28,376 nucleotides of DNA, from the NCBI GenBank assembly GCA_019648995.1, contig BLXT01003748.1:949962-978337 (forward strand). The letters are read 5' to 3'. Positions 12,201-23,359 of this stretch are shown here, in pieces. This stretch comes from Plakobranchus ocellatus. Its lineage: Eukaryota; Mollusca; Gastropoda; Plakobranchidae. Numbering within the stretch: the stretch's first letter is position 1; the number at the start of each line of letters is the position of its first letter. A model generated the notes under the pieces. The model ran no database searches, was not told the DNA's origin, and saw nothing but the letters and a program-made list of their open reading frames with translations. Made by a program: the position numbers and the translations under genes.

Positions 12201-15200
12201 ATACAAATCATAAATCAAAGAGCAATATAGGACACAGAAAGATTGTAGAGCTCAAAATAAAATTGGACGCATATGAGTAGATCCCACCCATAAAGCATCC
12301 TTTCCAGTTTCAACCGAACTTACCACCAGAAAGTTCAAACTTTCCTACGGGAGAATATACTGTTAAAACAAGTATGGATTCTCACAATATGAAGTTTCTC
12401 TTTTTAGATGCCTAATGAGACAAAATAACTCCATATTTTGTCACAACAATACACAAATTACATTGGGGAAGCAATTTTTTTATTAGGAGAAACAACTCAA
12501 CTTTGTTGCTTGCTTGTACATCTGTTTCCTAGTATAAGCATTTTATAGATCTAGTGAAATTATGTTCCTTTTTTTTTTCAAGTTGCCATCACAAGACAAC
12601 ATGAGTGATTCCATAGTTACTATTAAAACATATTGAGAATGACAATAGCTACCGTTTAGATTTATAACATCATAGAACAACATAGACAAACCCAAGTCAA
12701 TAAACAAAGTAATGTAAACAAATACATATATTTCAGTATATATACATTTCATCTAAGCCAGCCTAATAATGATCTGTTAGAAGAATGATCTGAAATATTG
12801 CATAGTTTTGATAATTAATAATTTATATAAGTCAGAAGCAATGATTTATATCTTTTTTGGCGACAAATTTTATTTAAGAAAGTTTTCTTTATATTTGCTC
12901 CTGCCCCCAAAGCTTTATAAAATTTTAAAAATCAAACTATAGCTGTTCAGTGTGTAATTTATGCTTTTGTGTGCTTTTTCCTTCCCAAAATGGTCATACT
13001 CTGCCTCCATGGTTACTTTATTAATTGTTGTTTCCTCTTTCTGCTGAAATGAAAGCTCAATAACTTCTAAAGCTAAAATATTCTTGTTGATGGTCACTTT
13101 TTTATATATATAAATATTATGTTGTATTATGAAGTGCGTTTTATCCCTATCAGATCTGGTGGTGAGAATGCCGAAATGAGTTTCTGCGATAACAAATCTC
13201 TTAACATGCAGACTCTTCGCATGACCTGGGAGGCAAAGGTGAGCTGAAGATTCCTGCAAATTTTTTTAAAGAAATAAATTCATGGATGCCAGTTTCTCTA
13301 ATCCATGTTTTGGACATTAGAAATCAATAATGGCAATTCAATTACTAGTGAATGGAAATTATTGAAGTAAGCCATGAAGGAAAAAAAAATCCAGAAACCC
13401 CTGGAGGAAAAGTGTGATATAAAAATAATTGGAATCTCAAGGAAAAAAGTTTATTGGAAAAAATAAGTATCTTTTGTTCATTTTTTTTTTTTTTTTTNNN
13501 NNNNNNNTTTTTTTTTTTTTTTTTTTTAGTAATTTGCTGAATTGCATTCTACTTTTTGCCATGGCAAGGAAGGCATTCTATTAAATTCCTTGATAGGTTC
13601 CAGAAAAGCAAAACAGAAAATCTTATTATTGTATCATTCTAACTGATAAAAGAAACAATAATAGTAATAAAAATAACAATAATAATATGATGATGATACT
13701 ACTACCACAGCTGCCTAGAACTCTTCCACTGCCACTGCTGTCTACTGGCATTCACCACCACCTAAAAAAAATATGTATACCTCAAAAAGGATTATCATAT
13801 CATAAAGTCAAATGTTTCTTATGGATTGTCATTCACATTTGAAAATCTCCGATTTTAGTCTAAAATCTCATATTTGTGTCACTATGATTTTCACAATTTT
13901 GAGTTTGACTAGGCACGTTACTAATAGCAAATGAAGTAAAAGTTTGGTATCTTCCCCCCTCCCCCCTCCCCCCCAAGGAAAAAAACAACTAAATATTTCT
14001 TACCTAATTAAGTAATTAGAGTCAGACTGTAACACTTTGCTTTTTCTTGTGGAGTTGTGGAGTTAGAAATTGATTCACAAAGTTCCAATGTTCTTTTATT
14101 ACTTCAGGTTTGTCATTATCAAGAGTGCTAGAGAATAGAGAAGAGAGAGAGAGGGAGAGTAAATGGGTTGAAGAGAGAGAGGGATTAAAGCAAAATGTTT
14201 AATGAGTATTGGAACATGTAAAATGGTGAGATATTGTTATTCATCTTTTATTATCTAGCCTTATGAGTAATTGCACATTTTGAAATTTTCGGGTTTTTTG
14301 TTTTGTTTTTTTTTTTTCAATTTCAGAATCAACTTGTGGAGATCTTGACTAATGCAGGGTTTCCTGAAGAATGCCTGATGCCTCAAGCATTTAACTTCAC
14401 TGGTCCAGATAACAGGCTAGATATTGTACGTATTAATCTTGCTGTTAGGTAAAAATCACAATCTGTTGCAATAGTTGTCTCACTGATTCTGCTGTGTAGA
14501 GAATCAAGGAGTTAGCTGAATTTCCAATGCTTGACTCTTTGCATTAATTGTGCACAGCTTAATTTTTTATCCTTGACTCCATGCAATATTTTGCACATAA
14601 ATATCAGTTATAGTTTATGTAGTAGTAGTAACTGATGTGAGATATTGAGATATGAGCAAAGTGCTTTGTTCTGCCTATCATTTCCCTACAAACTCCTGGT
14701 ATTTCAGGAATATTTTGAGAACCTTGAAGTTTCATTTTGTCCATGATGCAACTGAAAATTGCTTTTGTAGCTTTGAAAGGCTTGAAAAAATGGATCACAT
14801 CTCATGCTTAAATCAAGTGATCTTGGACACAAATCGAGGTCTAATTATAATTATCAGCTACTTTAAGTAATAGCAGCTACTCTGCTGCTGTTTATGATTA
14901 TGTAAGTAAGTTTCTTCTCTTCTTCTTTAACCCTGTTGATGCAACAGAAAAACTAACTACAAATTGGAGGTTAAAACTTGAAAAACATAGTAAAAACCTC
15001 TATGTATGCTGCTTGATATAATTCATCAGTTGGCTCCCTTAGTAAGCACCGAATGCTTATCCTACTTTTTTTCTCATACACCAGCTAAAGCCATGATCGT
15101 GGCCTCCCCATGGTCTATGGTGCTAAAAGGGTTAAAATGTTATGGATCTAGTCTTGGCTTATAAAATGTTCTATTTTCTAGATGTATACTTAAATCGCTG

Positions 15201-18200
15201 ATAGATCTTTCTGATTATTATTGAAACAATTGAAGCTAAGAAATGGTTTAACACTTGCATGTGCCACAGCTGCTTTACCTTGCAGAATCGCATATAAGGG
15301 TACAGCTACCCCTAATTTATTATTTTTTTTCCTTAAATCTTGCCCAAATTGTGACATGGGGGAACATTTGGGGTTTTGAAGACCTGCCAATAGTGCCAGA
15401 AATTTGGGGCAATCCCAGAAAATGAGTGTCTATCATGCAGTCGCACATTTTACCTAAATATCCTGGAAATTTGGCTTTGTTTCAGGAGCAAAACTTTATC
15501 CCGATATTTGTTTATCTTGATCTCTCAATTATACCACTCTTCCACAAATGAATATGAATATCTTTAATATCAGTTTTTGTGTTGCAGTTCTATATTTATA
15601 TCGATATACCTCATAGACAGATCAACAATAATTTTCTTTGTTTATATAAATCAAGCTTATGTATCAGTCTTGTTCTTGTTTACAATACCTTCATTTAGAG
15701 CGGAGCACTGAATCATTTTTTGATCATTCGGATAAATGGGTGTGCCTATTGTTACCTTTTAACCTATTTATCGCGTATCAAACTAAAAAGAGTGGTGAAA
15801 GGTCAAAATATATGATTTGTCTGTTTTTTGATTCTCAAATTCTGAAGATCTATCCTTTTGAGACCAGAGTGCATTTTGCTTTTACATGTTTTTGTGCAGA
15901 TAATTATTGCTTGATTGTAATCTTTTTCATACTGGTGTTGATTGGTGTGATGCTTGATGAATGTCTTTTTTTTTTTTTCTTTAATGGTGAATAGCATGGC
16001 TTTGTTGTAGGTTGTAGCTCAGATTTGTCCATATGAAAACAGTGAAGAGTTTGTTTCCATGTGAATAAGAAAGAGTAGTGCTTCAAAAAAAGAGGCCCTT
16101 TTCCACACCAATAACCAACCCTAACAGGAAGATGGTTAATTGCTTTGATTTCATGCGCCACATTAAATTTGAAATCAATCCTCTTGGATATTTGAAAATA
16201 CTTTTACAATTGTTGCATATAGCAATTCCAGCAGATGTTTGCTCTGTAGCTGCCCAGATAGCAGATGCATTGCTTTTTCTAGACATGGTGGCTTCGACAG
16301 AGATTACATGCTTTCTAATAATGAGCATCTTAAATTATACAATGAGGTATTAGAGACACAGTATTATAAAGGTTTGATTAATTGACCAAACTTGCAGTAA
16401 GAATATGTCATAATTACACTGAGGATTGTATTAAAAGATAATTATACTGGGGTGGAAAGGTAGAGGACGAATTCTTAACACCAATCACAATTCTAATAAT
16501 AAAATTATTTTAAAAATTCATTTCAGAAAAAAATATTAAGTTCTTGCAAAGCTTAATGCAACATAGTTTCCAATTCAATGAAACATTGAAAGAATAAAAT
16601 GTTAGCAAAATACAGACACAAAATAAAAAGTATGAAAAGGCACTATCAAAGTAGAGGATAAGAAAACGTGAGCAAGAATAGCAAAAACCAAGGGTGATGA
16701 AATTGGCTGTCATTAGCTGAATCTAGATCTAGACCTGGAAAGGCTAATATTTTGATCTAGCCTTTTTCATTTGTTTATTATTATTCAATTCGGACCAGCT
16801 GTGCCTATTTTACTTTAACAATGCTACTGATCTTTTAGCTTTATTAGATCTAAGAATTTCTAGAAAATTATTGAAGGTGTGAGAAAATTGTTTACAAGAA
16901 GTTATCGTGACAAGATATTGTGTTCATGTTGGGGAGTGAATAAATGAGAGTATTTGTTGTTCATTATTTTTTAGCTCACCTTGATTACATGAGATGGTAG
17001 GTTTTGGAATGAGTTGATTGCATAATATTGTCTGTGCTTATTCTCTATGAAAAAGATAGCTGGCTGAGGCAGTTTGAAAGATTTGTAGAGATGAGCCAAT
17101 GGACCCAACAGTGGGAGTTCTATGAGTGCACTCTCTTCCTGGGCGGACTCTCATTTGCCAGGGATGACTTTCATAAACCAAGCCTTGCATTATGATGAGG
17201 TGAAGGAGGGGTTAAGGTGAAGAGATACGACTTGACAGATGATGGATACCAGCACAGATTTCAAATTTGTAAATCAGAGGAGGGCGAGAGTACTGTGATG
17301 TTTAATATCAGGATCAAATCATATCTAAAAAGATGGGTTGAATTGTCAGAGACCAAGCACCCTTATGAGGGCCTGATGGATTTGTTCATCTTAGAATAAT
17401 TTATGGATGCCTGCCTGTGTATTTAAGGGAGAAAGTCCTTTGTGATCTTGAGGCAGATCTGCACCTGTTGGGCTCTAATAAAGGAAACTTGAGTTATTAA
17501 TCACATACATCCACACAAGTTTTGCTCGACCTTTGAAGGACTCTTTGTGGCCATATGAACTCAAGAGGTTTGGTGGTGGTCAACGTGCAGGAGAGCTTAA
17601 GAGGAGCAGGAATAATCAGTGGTCAAATTTCAAGTGCAAGAGATTGGTTATATCCATTTTAACTGCACATACACAGGCTTTCCCTCTTACCACTCAAAGC
17701 ATTCTGTCCTCTATTTCACTCTGCATATTGTTTCTCGCCGTGAGAGTTTGCTGAGAGATAGACCAAAAATAAAATTGTGGAAATTTACGTTGCTATTCTA
17801 AAAAAAATGTTCATTTGAATTAATAAATCTTTTGTTGAATTTTGGCAAGACTTGAGTGCTCTCTGTTCTTTAGTTTATTTGAAAGAACTCATTGTTACAA
17901 GCAGTGTTCAGCTAGATCTATAGCTATAGAGCGCAAAGCCATTCGTGACAGCATAGAATGACATGGTGCAAGCTGAGAGACAGTCTAGGAAGGAAATAGA
18001 AAGATGCTCTCAAAATCGGTGCACCAAAAGCATTGTCTAAATGAGCTTATTGTTGCAAGTCCTGTAAATATTTTCAAATAACACAACAAACCAGGGATTA
18101 CTTTTATGTTGTTTACTATCATAAAAACACTTTGTCTCCGAAATTTGAAAGTGTTTGCAGTAAGCGAGGTCTTTCTTTCAACAAGCATCAGTTGGTTACA

Positions 18201-18870
18201 ATACTATGAAAACAGCCAGACAGCCACTCCTTATTAACCTTAGGCCAAGCCCACACTGGCCATGGGGCTGGGGTGGTAATGCGCCAACGGTGGCAGAACA
18301 CAATTCTAGCCTTTTCTTTATCTGAACACACTGACCTTGCCATGGGATTCACCCGATGACCGCCCCAGGCTAATAAAATTCCTGATGCCCCAGACTGGTG
18401 GAGACTCTCTCGAATAGACCATTTTCAATCGGGTATGTATATTTTTTCATAATTTAAAATAAAATTTGGCTAGATTTCTCATTTCAGACTATTTGTTGTT
18501 ATCTTATGGGATATAATTGCGTATTAATCAGGCCAAATCAGATTTAGTCATCAGAGACCAGTTATTTATAGCCCAAAGCACAAGTCCTAAACTGAAGAGC
18601 AGAGTACACCAATGTATTGAGTATGGCAGATATGGCCTAGAATAGATGATCTGAATTGAATGATTTTGATGTCCAACTTCTAGAAAAGGTCTCATCAAAC
18701 CCACATAGATAGGCGGACACCTAATGCAACTCTAGATTTAAATATAGATGAACCCTAAATCTAGCTGTAGACTAAGATTCCAGCTCTGGAGCTACAGGTT
18801 TTGACAAAACCCAAATCTAGTTAGATATAAATTCAAAATTTCAAGAGCTTTCTCTGTCTATCTTTTTATA

Positions 18871-18946
<76 letters not shown>

Positions 18947-19098
18947 CTTGCTTAAACTCAACTCCTTAGGACAGCCCCTTTTGTTTTTTCTTCTGTTTTT
19001 TTGTTATGAATAAAGTCAACTCTTGCTTAAAGTCAACCAATTTGACAGTCTCGAGGGATTGACTTTAAACAGACTCCACTGTATACAATATATCATAT

Positions 19099-19143
<45 letters not shown>

Positions 19144-22100
19144 CAAACCTTAGCAAGAGTGCTTCATGAAAAAACTTCATTTCCTCACACACACACACAC
19201 ACACTCTCTCTCTCTCTCTGTTCCTGTGTGCTTTCTTTTCTTTTTTTTTTTTAAGGTAAATGCTTTCTACATTTGTACATCATGATTTTATCAATACTAG
19301 TAATTATTTCCTTTCAGAATGAATCGAGCAGACAGAGTATTTGCAGAGAAGCTGGTCACTGCAGTGGAGAGGAGACCACTGTTGTATCAGACCAGCCACC
19401 TTGATCACAAAGATTGTAACAAAATTGAATTTTTGTGGTCAGAAATTAATAGCTGCTGAGCTAAACTCAACTGGTTAAGCGGTAATGAAATAGCAATGTT
19501 CAGCATATGACAAATACAGATAAATCATTGCAAAATAAGGAAAAATCAACAAGACTGCATTTGATGATTCAAATTGAAGACAACACCGGTAACAGAGCTA
19601 ATCAGCCAAAGCTTTGTGGAAATGACATGTAAAAACAAAAATTGTAGAAAGCTAATGTTCTATTTCAAAATAATTTTTCAGCTTTACTTTACTTTACTGA
19701 AAAGTAAAGTTTCAGTTTACTTTTGGCCTGGAAAAAATCTGGGACTGGAGCCTTTTTCTCAAAGTTGTGATCCATTTGTGCTACATGGCTCAAAGTAGCA
19801 ATTCTTAACAACTGAGTTTAAACTCTTAATGCTAAGAAGAGCCATTGAAACTTAATTGCAATTCGTCACAAACTTATTTACTAATAATTATTACAACAAA
19901 AGTGTATTAAAATTAAGAAAAAAATATGTGCCGCTTCATTATTTGTTGTCTTTAAACTGCAAAAAAGCCCTGGTATTTGCCCTATTTTCACAGGGGCTGG
20001 AACTAACGCTAGAAAAAAAAAAATCACTTCAAAATTTTCATTCAGTATAGATTGGGGCATTACAAAAACTTTTCTTGTTTCACAGAACATCTATATGACA
20101 TACTTTTATAGCAGTTGATGCCACAATTTTCACTTTTTTCGTGACAGGATTTACCTTGCTTATTTTGCAATGAATCACATATTTAAATATTATATTATTA
20201 TTATATTAATCTACAACATTTGCCCTTTCAAATTGCCGCGGAACTGAAAAAGTTAACAGGAAAAGCTCAGCAAACTGATTGCGGAATTTCACAGCATCAT
20301 GACATGTCCCACCAGGATGGGTAGATACTGCAAATTCATTAGCATCTGCTGCTTTTTCCTGTAGATTTGAGAAGTTAGTGCTGTCATCATTTGCTGGTTC
20401 ATTGCCAGGTTTCTCCCTTCTTCTCACAAAATCGTGCAAAACACAGTATGCAAGCACAACTTTAGTGCTATTCTCTGGCAGCATCTGAAATGGAGGTTTT
20501 TAAAACACTCTACTTGGCAGACTCCATGCCAAATGCACACTCAATGGTTCTCCTGGCATAAGAATGCCTGTAGTCATAAATCCTCTGTACATTGTCTATG
20601 CCACAAGGAGGAAATGATCTCATCTCCCAGGAATACCAATGGTAGAAGCCCTTGGCCACATAAGTCCTTAGCGGGAGGGATGGGGAGATTATTGCTGAGA
20701 AGTGCCCTTCCAAAGGAGGAGTTTTTAAAGATAACACTATCGGAATGTCTCCCATAGTCCCCTACATCAATAGCCATAAAGTTTGATTCACTATCGCAAA
20801 CTGCCTGAAAAAACAATAGAAAATGTTTGCTTATAATTATGATAGGTGCTGCTAGACTTGGGAGGACACTCAATCTTCATGTGTTTCCCAACAATGGCTT
20901 CTAAAACATGGGGGTAGTTTCAGAATTTTTTTAACCCATCTGCCACAGCCTTGAAAGTCTTCTTCAATCAGCTGTGGAAGCTCAGCTTCTGATGGACTCC
21001 CAAATTGCTTAACAGGTTTTATTCACCTGTGGCCAAAAATCTTTAAGAATCGAAAAGCAACACATATTAAAACCATATTTTCGTGACCCTTTTTTAGATA
21101 CTAGTCCAATGTTACCCTTTCAAAGGGGAACGTTTGCTTATGATCCAACACATATAACTTCTAGGCAATTTGATTTTTTAGGGCTGCAGTTTTTGTGTAA
21201 GAAAAGGAAAACACATCGGCTTTTTTGTTAGCCCCAGAGGCAACATTTGACTCAATGTAACCTCTACAGCCACAGATATTATTATATTATGTCCCAATAA
21301 GTTTGTTTTTTTGTTTTTTTCTTATCAGTGGAAACTGGCTTAATGGTGGGCAAATCCCATGTTCTACTCTGACATTATATGAACTTGTACAATTTTTTTT
21401 TTTTTAAATTAATATACAGTATCGGTACTTCTTCTTCACTCTTCTTAGTAGAGAGACTAAAAGGCACCACTGGCAGAATTTGAGGGGCTCTTTTAGTAAG
21501 GGCTTAGCAACCATGAAGCTACCCAATGGTTCGGCAGCTTCACCTGTGCCATGATTTTGCCTTCACCATCAAATGGCCTTCTTAACAGCAGATATTGGTC
21601 ATGCCCCAGTGAGGGGGAGTTATGAGTTGGTGGTGCCTGCTGAAGAACTGCCAGACCAAGAGGGTGAAGGATGAGTGACATCATGTTGGCCTACGATTTG
21701 GGAGGAAATGCAACAAGCATCATCTTCCTCTGTTTTGTCTCTTTCTCCATCGCCAAGTATTTCCCCTAGCCCCACACCATCCTACTGCAGTTGTACCAGT
21801 GCTAGGGGAAAAGAAACGGCCCTGAGAAGATGCCAGTACCTGTGAGTTCTTCAGGACATGGCAGCAGGTGCCTCCTGAAAACCCCAACCTTAATTTTTTA
21901 AAGGGCCTTTTGGCTCTTATTGGAGGCCTTAACATGAGGCAGAAAAGGCTTGTGCAGCACATGGATAGGCAACTCCACAGGGAAATAGCTGCAGGAGGAA
22001 ACTCTGGCTGCCCTTGGCCCCTCGTTCCAATGAGACATTTTTTTCTCTAACAATTTTAACTAAAATGTATATATATATATATATATACACATATATATAT

Positions 22101-23320
22101 ATATTGTGAATAAATTTTACAACATCTTAATTGATTTTCTATATTTGTTTGTTTTTTTAGCTCATTCAAGCTTATGTTTTCATTAGCGTAAATTTAAGCT
22201 AATATTCTAACATTGGCTTTCATTTTGTCAAAGAGGATACAATATAGTTAATTTACACCCAGCCTTCATCATCAGGTATCTTGTCTAGAACAGATATTGG
22301 CGATCATGTTCCCCCACTCAAACCTATTCTCAGTTAACATCGTAAAGTAGTTGTTGCTTTTCTTACCTATTGCTGATGACTTAAACTGACAATAAAAGTT
22401 TTTCTCTGTCTACCACTACTGTGTTTGCCTTCAGTCTTTCTAGTGATTGATAAGTGTTCTAAACTGTTGTGTCGGCAAATAGCTTAAAACTGTAGTTGTC
22501 TGCGTCTTATGTTTTAATTAGAGATCGCTCACGATTAGCCTTTTTCAGTACCAATTCATTGGACTTTTTTTTTCTGTCCATGATATCCTTATTCTAATAA
22601 AACACATCTCTTCTGTTTCTAGTTTTTTCTCTGTTTCCTTGTTTTTTTGTCCAACACTCATAACTATACAAAAGTACTTACTAAACATGTCTTTTCATTA
22701 CTTTATTTTGGTTTTCATACTTGTGTACCTATATGCCAGTAATGGTTACTTTGAGGTAACAATGCTAAAAACTTGGACCTTAAGATTAATTAGGTGACTC
22801 ATCAAATGACCTCAACCTTTCTTATGTAGATGAAATTGTTTTCTCTCTCGTTTAAAAAAAAAGAAAAAAAAAAAAAACACTCACACCTGCATAAGAGGTT
22901 GCATCTGTAATGGAGAGGATATGAAAATACATGGTTACTGGTAGGTTCCATGTTTTCCTAGAAACAAAGGCTTCACAGATCTCGATAATACCTTGGCGTG
23001 TGAACTGTCTTATGTTTATCTCTGCCTAAAATAGATATAACTGTATTAAGGGAGAGGACATGAAGGTATTTATCCACCTTTTTCTTTATTGTAGGGGCAG
23101 TACGAAACTTTATCACTTGTGTTGACTTATGTTGTCTGCCATCTTTTCAAGAAAGGTGAACAGACTCTTACAGTCGAGAAAAATTACTGAATGTTAAAAA
23201 AGTACCACCCATATTTGGTCCATCAAACACTTTGAAACAGCTTAAAACTAACATTTTGCCTATATTAGAAGGAGATGATGTATGTTGTATCGTAAATGTG
23301 TCCCTTTTCTACTCTCTCTT

Positions 23321-23359
<39 letters not shown>

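Noticed and set aside
12915..13259. 114-codon minus-strand frame overlapping exon c
   Set aside because: Antisense to a conserved DHX9 exon, no domain, lysine/isoleucine-rich composition as expected from AT-rich DNA.
19016..19204. Minus-strand frame with IYIYIYI and CVCV runs
   Set aside because: Product of the TA and CA microsatellites.
20806..20873. Intron inside the Harbinger transposase, from an acceptor-like TTTTTTCAG before AVCD
   Set aside because: The upstream sequence reads on as transposase ([12 protein letters not shown]) right up to the join; a frameshift in the T run explains it without an intron.
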